Below are positions 16,885 to 25,325 of a stretch of DNA of 64,000 bases, piece after piece (position 1 is the first letter of the stretch; the number at the start of each line of letters is the position of its first letter). Origin of the DNA: MPNO01 sp965205995 (GTDB taxonomy: Bacteria; Pseudomonadota; Alphaproteobacteria; MPNO01); assembly GCA_965205995.1 (NCBI GenBank), contig OZ242200.1, positions 4,526,001 through 4,590,000 of the forward strand, read 5' to 3'. Made by a program: the position numbers and the translations under genes. The notes below the pieces were generated by a model. The model was not told the origin of the DNA, made no database searches, and saw only the letters and a program-made list of their open reading frames with translations.

Positions 16885-17649
16885 CTAGCCCTCGATCGCC
16901 TTGCGCAGCTCGGCGACATAGACGTTGAATTCCGGCGTCTCCTCGATCTCGAGCGCGCGCGGCCGCGGCAGGTCGATCTCGACGATCTTGCTGATGACCG
17001 CGGGACGCGGCGACATCACGAAGACGCGGTCGGACAGGAACACGGCCTCGCGGATGGAATGGGTGACGAACAGCACCGTCTTCTGGAACTCCTGCCAGAG
17101 CCTCAGCAGCTCCTGGTTCATGGCGTCGCGGGTGATGGCATCCAGCGCGCTGAACGGCTCGTCCATCAGCAACAGGGTGGGGTTGTGGATCAGCGCGCGG
17201 CAGATCGCCACCCGCTGCTGCATCCCGCCCGACAGCTCGCTCGGGAAATTGTCGGCGAAGCCGCCGAGCCCGGTCATCTCCAACAGCGCGGCGGCCCCGT
17301 CCCTGTAATCGGCGACGCGCAGCCCCAGGCTCTCGATCGGGAACAGCACGTTCTTCTCGATCGTCCGCCACGGCATCAGCACCGGCGACTGGAACACCAC
17401 GCCGGTATCGCGCCTCGGCCCGGTCACCGCGTCCCGGTCGATCTCGATGCTGCCCGCGGTGATCGGCAGAAGCCCGCCGACCGCCATCAGCAATGTCGAC
17501 TTGCCGCAGCCGCTCGGCCCCAGAATCGACACGAACTCGCCCTGGCGGACGGCCATGTCGACATTCCGGATGGCTTCGATCTCTTCGCGTCGGGTCTGGT
17601 AGATCTTGCCCAGCGCGGCAATCTGGACGTGGACTGAATTCTCGGCCAT
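16885..17649 (-). CDS. ABC transporter ATP-binding protein (SsuB/TauB type)
   Basis: A 254-residue ATPase with Walker A GPSGCGKST (44-52), Q-loop Gln87, signature LSGGMQQR (139-146) and Walker B LLLMDEP (159-165), all intact. It energises uptake through the permease encoded 3 bases downstream. The closest named families are sulfonate, taurine and pyrimidine-precursor importers. A stable stem-loop lies between it and the upstream binding-protein gene. Confidence 0.93.
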   Translation of the reverse strand: MAENSVHVQIAALGKIYQTRREEIEAIRNVDMAVRQGEFVSILGPSGCGKSTLLMAVGGLLPITAGSIEIDRDAVTGPRRDTGVVFQSPVLMPWRTIEKNVLFPIESLGLRVADYRDGAAALLEMTGLGGFADNFPSELSGGMQQRVAICRALIHNPTLLLMDEPFSALDAITRDAMNQELLRLWQEFQKTVLFVTHSIREAVFLSDRVFVMSPRPAVISKIVEIDLPRPRALEIEETPEFNVYVAELRKAIEG

Positions 17650-17660
17650 GAACCCCCTAT

Positions 17661-17688
17661 CCCGGCCCGCCCCGAAGGGCGGGCCGGG
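17661..17688 (-). promoter_or_regulatory. Intercistronic stem-loop with UUCG tetraloop
   Basis: On the minus-strand transcript this is a perfect 12-bp G/C stem (cccggcccgccc with gggcgggccggg) closed by TTCG, an exceptionally stable tetraloop. No T-run follows, so it is not a standard terminator. It sits between the binding-protein stop (17739) and the ATPase start (17649), where such hairpins often protect the 3' end of binding-protein mRNA and give it higher expression. That role is inference. Confidence 0.75.
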
Positions 17689-17738
17689 GCCGGTTCGGTT
17701 GGTACTGCCGATCCGCTCGGATGCCGGTCAGGCGCCCG

Positions 17739-18842
17739 TCAGGCCTTGCTCGGATCGTATTTGGCGTTGTCCGCGACCGCCTTGTCCCACTCGGCCGCCG
17801 ACATCTTGATGTTGCCGGCGAAGCGGTTGGTGAACAGCTTGTCGGTCGGCGGCACGTCCTTGGCCCCCATATACTTGATGACGACGTCGCGGGTCCGCTT
17901 CTGGTCGTCGGGGAGCATATGGCCGAGCCCGTGCTCCTTCACCGCCGGGCCGAGCGACAGCACGTTGGTGTTTCCCGCATGGATCAGCAGCAGGCCGCGG
18001 CTAACGGTCTTCAGCTCGGGCTTCGCCTCGATCATGATGTCGAGCGCCTTGCCGGGATCGAGGATCTGAAGCTTGAGCCCCTCCATCGCGCCGTCGACCA
18101 TCGCCTGTACCAGATCCGGCTCGTTCTTGATCATGTCGGACCGGGCGATCAGCCCGAGATCGAGGGTCTGAAGACCGAAATCGGCGTAGAGGAAATGGAT
18201 CGACGGGACCTTGTCCGCCAGCGACGCCGCGTTGGAGACGTAGTAGCTGCCGCAACAATCGGCCTGCTTGTTGACCACCGTCGAGATCAGCTTGCTCGGA
18301 TGCACGATGGTCCGTTTGATCTTGGACCGATCGATCCCGGCGGCGCGCACGAGGCCCGGAAACATCACCGTGTCGCCCGACGCCGCCGCCTGGATGAGGT
18401 GCTTGCCTTCGAGATCCTTCAAGGTCTTGATCCCGGAATCGCGCCGGCACGAGATCGAGATCGGGCTGCGCTGCAGCTTGGCGCCGATGGCGACGACATC
18501 GAGCCCCTTCGAGACGGTGTTGACCATCACGCCGTAGCTCGCCTCGCCGAACATCGCCTTGCCGGCGGAAATCGTCTTGCAGGCCGCGCCCGAGCCGTAG
18601 CCGCGGGTGATCGCGACGTCGAGGCCGCGCTTCTTCCAGTAAAGCTTCTGGGCCGCGAACTCGAACGCATGGCCGCCGACGAACAGCCAGGGCAGCATGA
18701 AGGTGACCTTGCGCATCTTGGACGCGCCGGCCTCCCGGATGAACGCGGGCGCCGTGCTGGTCGCCAGGATCAGACCGAGACCGGTCGTGCTGGCCAGGAA
18801 CGACCGCCTGGTCGGGGTCTTTGGCGTCTGCTTGTCCTTCAC
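17739..18842 (-). CDS. ABC transporter substrate-binding protein, Tat-exported (SsuA/NMT1 type)
   Basis: A 367-residue binding protein starting at GTG 18842, with GGGAGG 8 bases upstream. The N-terminus carries a twin-arginine signal (TRRSFLAS, Arg12-Arg13) and a hydrophobic region, implying Tat export of a folded protein. The mature part begins VTFMLPWLFVGGHAFEFAAQKLYW, which has the features of the NMT1/THI5-like fold and resembles THI5-type binding proteins. It is the first gene of the transporter-hydroxylase operon. Ligand unknown. Confidence 0.88.
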   Translation of the reverse strand: MKDKQTPKTPTRRSFLASTTGLGLILATSTAPAFIREAGASKMRKVTFMLPWLFVGGHAFEFAAQKLYWKKRGLDVAITRGYGSGAACKTISAGKAMFGEASYGVMVNTVSKGLDVVAIGAKLQRSPISISCRRDSGIKTLKDLEGKHLIQAAASGDTVMFPGLVRAAGIDRSKIKRTIVHPSKLISTVVNKQADCCGSYYVSNAASLADKVPSIHFLYADFGLQTLDLGLIARSDMIKNEPDLVQAMVDGAMEGLKLQILDPGKALDIMIEAKPELKTVSRGLLLIHAGNTNVLSLGPAVKEHGLGHMLPDDQKRTRDVVIKYMGAKDVPPTDKLFTNRFAGNIKMSAAEWDKAVADNAKYDPSKA

Positions 18843-19025
18843 GATAGTGCCTCCCTTGTTCCCGTCCTGCCGCGATATCGCGCGGCGGGGTCTTTGCAGC
18901 CAAGACGGTATCAACCGTCCCCGGCCTGTACAACCTCCCGCGCGCCGCGGGGGGCATTGTTCGCCGTCGCCCTCGGTGCCATCATCGGGAATCCGTGGCC
19001 CGGCCAAGACTTCGAGGAGTTTCCG

Positions 19026-19559
19026 ATGACGATTGCCCGGCACGATCGCCCGCCCGAGCTGGTGGGCATCCCGTTGCACGAGGTCGCCGACCGCTACACC
19101 CGCGCCTTCCGCGACATCACCCCCGACTGGGCCGCCTTCGAGGATGCCAGGATCGAGGGCTACAAGCGCGCCCAGCACCGCTTCATCGGCCCCGGCGGCT
19201 CGGGCAAGCATGACGACGCCGAGGCGATCCCGGCGCGCGGCTTCACGCTGTCGATCATGTATGTCGAGCCCGGCCAGGGGAACGCGGCCCACACCCATGA
19301 GGTCGAGGAGATCTTCTTCGTGCTCCAGGGCCACCTCACCGTCTTCTTCGACGACGAGGAGACCGGCGAGCGGATCGACAAGCGCCTCGGCCCGTGGGAA
19401 TGCGCCGCCTGCCCGCCCGGGGTGGTCCACGGCTATGTCAATGACAGCCTGGAACCGGTCTATTTCCAGGTCATGCTCGGACGCGGCAGGCCGGAAACCA
19501 TGGGCTATGCCGACGAAGAGCTGTTCCAGCGCCGCGACGCCCATCTGAAAAGCGCCTGA
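19026..19559 (+). CDS. Single-domain cupin protein
   Basis: A 177-residue cupin with motif 1 His89, His91 and Glu95 (HTHEVEEIFFVLQG) and motif 2 His135 (PPGVVHGYVN), a standard metal-binding set. GAGGAG precedes the ATG. It is divergent from the Tat binding-protein gene across 183 bases and is followed after 4 bases by a molybdenum hydroxylase large subunit. It may act on the same compound, as dioxygenase, isomerase or sensor. The sequence does not decide this. Confidence 0.75.
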   Translation: MTIARHDRPPELVGIPLHEVADRYTRAFRDITPDWAAFEDARIEGYKRAQHRFIGPGGSGKHDDAEAIPARGFTLSIMYVEPGQGNAAHTHEVEEIFFVLQGHLTVFFDDEETGERIDKRLGPWECAACPPGVVHGYVNDSLEPVYFQVMLGRGRPETMGYADEELFQRRDAHLKSA

Positions 19560-19563
19560 AGCC

Positions 19564-21891
19564 TTGCGTGTCATCGGAGAGCGGGTCCGCCGGATCGAGG
19601 ACCCGGCGCTGCTGCGCGGACGCGGGCAGTTCGTCGACGACATCCGCATCCCCGGCATGCTGCACGCGGCCTTCGTCCGCAGCCCCCACCCGCATGCCCG
19701 GATCGAAGGCATCGATGGTTCCGCCGCGGCGCGGCTGGAGGGGGTGCATGCGGTCTATACCGGCGCCGATCTCCGTCCCCATATCACCCAGGCGCGGATG
19801 CCGCTGGGGTTCAAGACCGACCAGATTCCGGAAGACGCGACCCCCTTCGTTCTTTCCAGCGACGAGGTGAGCCATGTCGGCGAGGCGGTCGCCGCGGTGA
19901 TCGCCGAAAACCGCTATCTGGCGGAGGACGCCGCCGCGTCGGTCGAGGTCGAGTACGAAGTCCTGCCGTCCGTCGCCGGCTGCCGCGAGGCGGCGCGCGC
20001 GGACGCGCCGCTCGTCCGCAACGGGCGGGAGAGCAATATTCTGGTCGAGTTCGGCCAGTCCTATGGCGATTGCGACGCCGCCTTCGCCCGCGCCGCGCAT
20101 GTCGCCAGGGAGACCTTCACCCAGCATCGCGGCTCCGCCCATTCGATCGAGGGCCGCGGCGCGGTCGCTCGTCACGACCCGATCGAGGACCGGACCACGA
20201 TCTGGACCTCGACCCAGATGTCGCACGAGGTGCGCGCCGGGCTGATCAGGATGCTCGGCATCGACGAGAGCCGCATCCGCGTGGTCGCGCCCGATGTCGG
20301 CGGCGGGTTCGGCTGCAAGTATCTGCTGTACAACGAGGAGCTGGTGGTCGCGCTGGGCGCGCGGCTGCTGGGGCGCCCGGTCAAGTGGATCGAGGACCGG
20401 CGCGAGCATTTCACCGGGTCGATCCAGGAGCGCGAGCAGTACTGGGAGATGGAGATCGCGGTCGCGGCGGACGGCGCCGTCCTCGGCATCCGCGGCACCA
20501 TGCTCCAGGACCAGGGCGCGTATACGCCGCAGGGCATCAACCTTGCCTATAACGCCTCGACCTCGGTTCCCGGCGCCTACATCGTGCCCAGCTACGAGTT
20601 GACGGTCAGGGTGGTGGAGACCAACGCCGTTCCCTCGATGCCGGTGCGCGGCGCGGGCTACCCCGAGGGCAACTACATCATCGAGCGCATGCTCGACCGC
20701 GCCGCCCAGGGGCTCGGGATGGACCGCGGCGAGATCCGCCGCCGCAACCTGATCCCGGCCGAGGCGATGCCCTATGAGATGCCGCTCAAGACCCGGGCGG
20801 GAACGCCGGTCAAGGCGGATAGCGGCGATTTCCTCAAATGCCAGGCGATGGCGCTGGACGCGGTGGACGAACCGGGCTTCGCCGCGCGCCGGCGCGCCGC
20901 CCGCGCCGAGGGGCGCTATCTCGGCCTCGGCATCGCCAACGGGCTCAAGGGGACCGGCCGCGGCCCGTTCGAATCGGGGATCGTCCGGGTCGACCGGTCG
21001 GGCAAGGTGCGCGTGTTCACCGGCGCGCTCGCCATCGGCCAGGGGCTGAAGACCATCCTCGCCCAGATCGCCAGCGAGGCGCTCTGCGTCGCCCCGGCCG
21101 AGATCGAGGTCGTCTGCGGCGATACCGGCACCATCGCGCTTGGGCTCGGCGGGTTCGCGAGCCGCCAGACCGTCACCGCCGGCTCCTCGGTCCACATCGC
21201 CGCCAACCAGGTGCGCGACAAGGTGCTCAAGCTCGCCGGGCACATGCTCGAAGCGGCGCCCGAGGATCTGGAGATCGTCGACGGCATCGTCCGCGTCGCC
21301 GGCGCCCCCGATCTGTCGGTGGCGATGGACGAGATCGCCGAGGCGGCTTCCGGCGTCCCCGGCTACTCGCTGCCCGACGGGATCGAAGCCGGGCTCGAGG
21401 CCAACGTCAACTTCAAGCCGTCCGGGCTCACCTATTCGAACGGCGTCCATGCCGTCGAGGTCGAGGTCGATATCGAAACCGGGGCGGTCCAGTTCCTCAA
21501 CTATGTCGTGGTCAGCGATTGCGGGCGGATCGTGAACCCGATGCTGGTCGACGGCCAGGTGACCGGCGGCGTGGTGCACGGAATCGGCAACGCGCTCTAT
21601 GAGTGGATGGGCTACGACGCCACCGGCCAGCCGCTGACGACGACGCTCGCCGACTACATCATGCCGAGCGCGGCGGAGCTCACCCGGCTCGATCTGCGCT
21701 ACGAGGAGACCCTGTCGCCGATCAACCCGCTCGGGGTCAAGGGCGTCGGCGAGTGCGGCACCGTGCCCGCCGCCGCCGCCATCGTCGCCGCGGTCGAGGA
21801 CGCGCTTTCGCCGTTCGGCATCGAGGTCGCCGACTACCCGATGACGCCGCCGAAGCTGCTGGCGCTGATCGAGGCGGCGCACGCGGGATGA
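19564..21891 (+). CDS. Stand-alone molybdenum hydroxylase large subunit (CoxL-like)
   Basis: A 775-residue Mo-MCD subunit from a TTG at 19564, 4 bases after the cupin stop. Loop GGGFGCK (246-252) and substrate loop VRGAGYPEG (361-369) again rule out form I CO dehydrogenase. The C-terminal GVKGVGECGT keeps the likely catalytic Glu. Unlike the copy at 12350-14728, it has no medium or small subunit beside it, so it must borrow the divergent ones at 14725-16070, use distant ones, or work as a different assembly. No ATG is available near the homology start. Confidence 0.88.
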   Translation: MRVIGERVRRIEDPALLRGRGQFVDDIRIPGMLHAAFVRSPHPHARIEGIDGSAAARLEGVHAVYTGADLRPHITQARMPLGFKTDQIPEDATPFVLSSDEVSHVGEAVAAVIAENRYLAEDAAASVEVEYEVLPSVAGCREAARADAPLVRNGRESNILVEFGQSYGDCDAAFARAAHVARETFTQHRGSAHSIEGRGAVARHDPIEDRTTIWTSTQMSHEVRAGLIRMLGIDESRIRVVAPDVGGGFGCKYLLYNEELVVALGARLLGRPVKWIEDRREHFTGSIQEREQYWEMEIAVAADGAVLGIRGTMLQDQGAYTPQGINLAYNASTSVPGAYIVPSYELTVRVVETNAVPSMPVRGAGYPEGNYIIERMLDRAAQGLGMDRGEIRRRNLIPAEAMPYEMPLKTRAGTPVKADSGDFLKCQAMALDAVDEPGFAARRRAARAEGRYLGLGIANGLKGTGRGPFESGIVRVDRSGKVRVFTGALAIGQGLKTILAQIASEALCVAPAEIEVVCGDTGTIALGLGGFASRQTVTAGSSVHIAANQVRDKVLKLAGHMLEAAPEDLEIVDGIVRVAGAPDLSVAMDEIAEAASGVPGYSLPDGIEAGLEANVNFKPSGLTYSNGVHAVEVEVDIETGAVQFLNYVVVSDCGRIVNPMLVDGQVTGGVVHGIGNALYEWMGYDATGQPLTTTLADYIMPSAAELTRLDLRYEETLSPINPLGVKGVGECGTVPAAAAIVAAVEDALSPFGIEVADYPMTPPKLLALIEAAHAG

Positions 21892-21931
21892 GGCCGGAGC
21901 GTCGCCGGCGCCTCGAACGCAAGGAAGTTCC

Positions 21932-22447
21932 ATGTCGAAACTTTCGCAGGCTCCGGTTGCCGCCGTCGCGGCGGCGGGCCTGTTCGTCCTTGTCTCCGCC
22001 GCCGCTCCGCATGCCCAGCATCACGGCACCGGCGCGCACAAAATCGGGCCGTTGACGGTCGAAGCCCCCTGGGCACGGGCGAGCGCGGGCGCCGCCCGGG
22101 CGGGCGCGGCCTATCTCAGGATCGTCAATGCCGGCCCGGAGGACGACTGGCTCACCGCAATTTCCTCACCCGTCGCCGGCCGCGCCGAGCTGCATAGCCA
22201 CGTCATGACGGACGGCGTGATGCGGATGCGCAGGATCGGTTCGGTCCGCGTCCCCGGCGGCCAGTCGGCCGAGCTGAAGCCCGGCGGCGACCACGTGATG
22301 CTGTTCGGGCTGACCGCGCCGTTGAAAAAAGGCGGAACCTTCCCGCTCACCCTCGCCTTCGAGAAGGCGGGGACGGTGACCGTCTCCGTCGCGATTCTGC
22401 CGATAACCGCGCGCGGCCCCGGCACGAAACGCCACGGCCAGCACTGA
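21932..22447 (+). CDS. PCu(A)C-type periplasmic copper chaperone
   Basis: A 171-residue exported protein with a signal peptide ending near residue 28 (PHAQ). The Cu(I) site H-x10-M-x21-H-x-M is complete: His88, Met99, His121 and Met123. The family delivers copper to cytochrome oxidase CuA/CuB sites. AAGGAAG precedes the ATG. It follows the large-subunit gene by 40 bases; no SCO gene is adjacent, so its presence here may be incidental. Confidence 0.92.
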   Translation: MSKLSQAPVAAVAAAGLFVLVSAAAPHAQHHGTGAHKIGPLTVEAPWARASAGAARAGAAYLRIVNAGPEDDWLTAISSPVAGRAELHSHVMTDGVMRMRRIGSVRVPGGQSAELKPGGDHVMLFGLTAPLKKGGTFPLTLAFEKAGTVTVSVAILPITARGPGTKRHGQH

Positions 22448-22457
22448 GCAAGGCGGG

Positions 22458-23660
22458 TCAGCCGGTCTCCGGTTCCTTGCGGCGCACCACGCCGTCACCG
22501 GCGAGCCGCGCGATTTCCGCCTCGTCGTAGCCGAGCTCTTCGAGGATCGCCGCGTTGTCGCCGCCGAGATAGGGGGCGAGGGAACGGATCTCGGCCGGGG
22601 TCTCGGTGAAACGGGCGGCCGGCCGAGGCTGGCGCACCGGGCCGAGACCGGGGTCGTCGCGAATCTCGATGATCCCGTTTTCGATCACCTGGGCGTCCTC
22701 GATCACGTCCGAGCGCTTGAGCACCGGCGCGGCGGGGACGATTTCGCGGTCGAGCCGGGCGAGGATCTCCGCTGTCGGCCACTTGGCGATCTCCTGGTTC
22801 ATGATCGTCCGGCGCTCGGTCCGGTTGCGGCCGCGCGCGGCGGCGGTCTTGAACCGCGCATCCTCGATCAGCTCCTCGCGGCCGAAGGCGCGGCACATCC
22901 CGGCCCATTCCGCGTCGGAGACGGCACCGGCGGTGATATAGCCATCGGCGGTCCTGAAGATCAGATCGGGCCCGGCCTGCTGACCCGCCGGATCCTGCTG
23001 GTTTTCGACGAAGGTGAGCGGCGAGCTCGCCTCCGGCCACAGATAGGCGACCATGGTGTCGAGCATGGCGAGCCGGATGTGCTGGCCCTTGCCGGTGCGC
23101 TCGCGCGCGAACAGCGCCGCCGTGATCGCCTGCGCCGCGGTCACCGATGTCGTCTTGTCGGGGACGATGGTGCGCACCATGTGCGGGCGCCCCGTCTCGT
23201 TGTCGGTCTGGATGTCGCAGAGCCCGCACAGCGCCTGGATCACCGGATCGTAGACCCGCTGATGCGCATAGGGTCCCGATTCGCCGAAGCCGCTGATTGA
23301 GACGAAGATTATGTCCGGTTTGAGTTCGCGGACCACGTCCTCGCCGAGCCCCATGCGCTCGATCGCGCCGGGGCGGAAGTTCTGCACCAGCACGTCGGCG
23401 GTCGCGGCCAGCTTGCGGACGATGGCGAGCCCCTCGGCGGTCTTGAGGTCGACGCAGAGCGAGCGCTTCGACCGGTTGCAGGACAGGAAGGAGGCGGACA
23501 TGCCGCGATGGACGACGCCGTATTGCCGCATGATGTCGCCCGCCGGCGCTTCGATCTTGATCACGTCGGCGCCCTGGTCGGCGAGCATCATCGTCGCCAC
23601 CGGGCCCGAGACCATCGTCGTCAGGTCGAGAACGCGAACGCCGTCGAGCGGACCCGGCAT
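22458..23660 (-). CDS. CaiB/BaiF family (class III) CoA-transferase
   Basis: A 400-residue enzyme that moves CoA between carboxylic acids through an aspartyl-CoA mixed anhydride. LDGVRVLDL opens the protein, NFRPG is at 94-98, and the catalytic Asp is expected at Asp138 (VYDPVIQAL). Length fits the family. It is 3 bases downstream of a GST gene on the same strand and converges on the copper chaperone with a 10-base gap. The acid substrate is unknown. Confidence 0.93.
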   Translation of the reverse strand: MPGPLDGVRVLDLTTMVSGPVATMMLADQGADVIKIEAPAGDIMRQYGVVHRGMSASFLSCNRSKRSLCVDLKTAEGLAIVRKLAATADVLVQNFRPGAIERMGLGEDVVRELKPDIIFVSISGFGESGPYAHQRVYDPVIQALCGLCDIQTDNETGRPHMVRTIVPDKTTSVTAAQAITAALFARERTGKGQHIRLAMLDTMVAYLWPEASSPLTFVENQQDPAGQQAGPDLIFRTADGYITAGAVSDAEWAGMCRAFGREELIEDARFKTAAARGRNRTERRTIMNQEIAKWPTAEILARLDREIVPAAPVLKRSDVIEDAQVIENGIIEIRDDPGLGPVRQPRPAARFTETPAEIRSLAPYLGGDNAAILEELGYDEAEIARLAGDGVVRRKEPETG

Positions 23661-23663
23661 GGC

Positions 23664-24320
23664 TCAAACCTCCGGCGCGCTGCGCCCGCCATAGTTCCGC
23701 GGGTAGGACTCCGCATAGGCGGGACGCGCCCGCATGCGGAGGCGGTAGTCGCGCAGGAATTCCGGCAAGGCGAGCTCGTAGCGCTGGGCGGCGTCCAGGC
23801 AGGACATGAACAGAATGTCGGCGATGCTGATCCTGTCCCCCATCAGGAACGGGCCGGCCCTGACGATCCGTTCTTTCATGCGCTCCAGCTGGTGGTCGAA
23901 ATACTCGATCGCCGCGCGGACGGCGATCGGGGAGGCGCCGTATTCCTGCACCAAATCGCCGTGGCGCCGGATGCTGTAGATCGCGTTGGCGTCGAGCTCG
24001 CTCATGGTGAAGAAGCACCATTCGAGCAGCCGCGCCCGCCCCAGCGCGTCGTCCGGCACATAGACGTGATCCGGCGCCGGAAACGTCTCGGTCATGTAGC
24101 TCATGATCGCCGCGCTCTCGGTCAGGCGGATGTCGCCGTGGACCATCGCCGGGACCTTGTGGCGCGGGTTGATGGCGAGGAATTCGTCGGTCTTGGTCTC
24201 GCCGGTGCGCGGGCCGATCGGGCGATGCTCGTAGTCGATCCCGAGTTCTTCTGCGAGCCACAGCGTGCGGTGGGTCCGCATCGTGCCGGCGCCCCAGAGC
24301 ACCACATTGTCGGTCGTCAT
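23664..24320 (-). CDS. Glutathione S-transferase family protein
   Basis: A 218-residue GST with a thioredoxin-fold N-domain (NPRHKVPAM at 51-59, with the cis-Pro, and ESAAIMSY at 68-75 binding glutathione) and a helical C-domain with SIADI. It could be a dehalogenase, isomerase (including maleylacetoacetate-type) or conjugating enzyme. The likely start is the ATG at 24320. It is probably co-transcribed with the CoA-transferase. Confidence 0.88.
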   Translation of the reverse strand: MTTDNVVLWGAGTMRTHRTLWLAEELGIDYEHRPIGPRTGETKTDEFLAINPRHKVPAMVHGDIRLTESAAIMSYMTETFPAPDHVYVPDDALGRARLLEWCFFTMSELDANAIYSIRRHGDLVQEYGASPIAVRAAIEYFDHQLERMKERIVRAGPFLMGDRISIADILFMSCLDAAQRYELALPEFLRDYRLRMRARPAYAESYPRNYGGRSAPEV

Positions 24321-24392
24321 GTCATCGCTCCCAAAGCGTCCCGAGACTAGAGGATCTCCCGTCGAAGTCGAATCGGCGCGGCCAACCGGCGA

Positions 24393-25325
24393 TCACCCGA
24401 TGGCGCGCAGCACACGCGTAATTTCCGCCGCTTCGGTGACCCCGGCGACGATGACCTGGTCGAGCCCGGCATCGCGGTATTCGCGGATACGGGCGCGCAC
24501 CGCGTCCGGCGTCCCGCAGGCGGCGTGGGCGGCGAGCACGTCCGGTCCGATCGTCCGCTCCACCGCCGCCCAGTCCTCGGCGGCATAGGCGGCGCGGAGC
24601 GCGTCCTGGTCGAGCGCGACGCCGGCCGCATCCAGATTGGCCCGGTGATGCGCGCCGCGCAGCACGAAGCCGAGCGCCCGTTTCAACTCCGCCGGGGCCT
24701 CGCCGATCCGGGTATAGACCTGGCCGTAGCGCGCCGTCCGGCTCTCGCCCAGCCGCGCGATGCATTGGCGGAGGAACGGGACCGAGACCGTCGTCGACAA
24801 CAGCACGCCGTCCGCCGCCCTTCCGGCGAGCGCCAGCATGCGCGGCCCGGAAGCGGCGAGGACGATGGGAATGTCGCGCGGCGCGTTGATCAGCCCACGC
24901 CCGCCCAGCCGGTAGATCGCGCCTTCGTGGTCGAGGGTCTCGCCGGCATAGAGCCGGCGGCAGATCTCGATCGATTCCGAAATCCGCGCCAGCGGGCGTT
25001 CGGCCGCGATCCCGGCGGCGTCGAGGTCGCCCGGCGCGCCGACGCCGAGCGAGAGCACCACCCGCCCGGGATAGAGCTCGTCGAGCGTCGCCGCGGTCAT
25101 CGCGGCATAGACCGGGTGGATGGAGAACGGGCTCAGCGCCATCAGCGCGACTTCGAGCCTATCCGTGGCCGCGAGCGCGGCGCCGGCCAGCGCCACCGGA
25201 TCGCGCAGGAACAGATGGGTCGCGATCCACAGCGTCTTCGCCCCGCCGGCCTCGGCCGCGCGGGCCTGCGCGGCGATCTCGCGCGCCGGCGAAAAACAGT
25301 CGAGCGACAGGCCGAGTTCAGACAT
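24393..25325 (-). CDS. Luciferase-like (F420/FMN) oxidoreductase
   Basis: A 310-residue TIM-barrel flavin/F420 enzyme of the bacterial luciferase superfamily. GLSLDCFSP and RVVLSLGVGAPGDL are characteristic, and LAASGPRMLALAGRAADG matches the phosphate-binding end of the MER/luciferase group. Its start overlaps the 3' end of the threonine-synthase-like gene by 8 bases, so the two are coupled. Whether it uses F420 or FMN cannot be decided here. Confidence 0.85.
   Translation of the reverse strand: MSELGLSLDCFSPAREIAAQARAAEAGGAKTLWIATHLFLRDPVALAGAALAATDRLEVALMALSPFSIHPVYAAMTAATLDELYPGRVVLSLGVGAPGDLDAAGIAAERPLARISESIEICRRLYAGETLDHEGAIYRLGGRGLINAPRDIPIVLAASGPRMLALAGRAADGVLLSTTVSVPFLRQCIARLGESRTARYGQVYTRIGEAPAELKRALGFVLRGAHHRANLDAAGVALDQDALRAAYAAEDWAAVERTIGPDVLAAHAACGTPDAVRARIREYRDAGLDQVIVAGVTEAAEITRVLRAIG

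Noticed and set aside
19564..21891. Form I carbon monoxide dehydrogenase (coxL)
   Set aside because: The diagnostic Cys loop AYRCSFR is absent in both large subunits (VRGAGYPEG and PYRGAGRPE).
19471..21933. 820-residue minus-strand open frame opposite the second large subunit
   Set aside because: Compositionally biased shadow of the plus-strand coding sequence, with no domain pattern.
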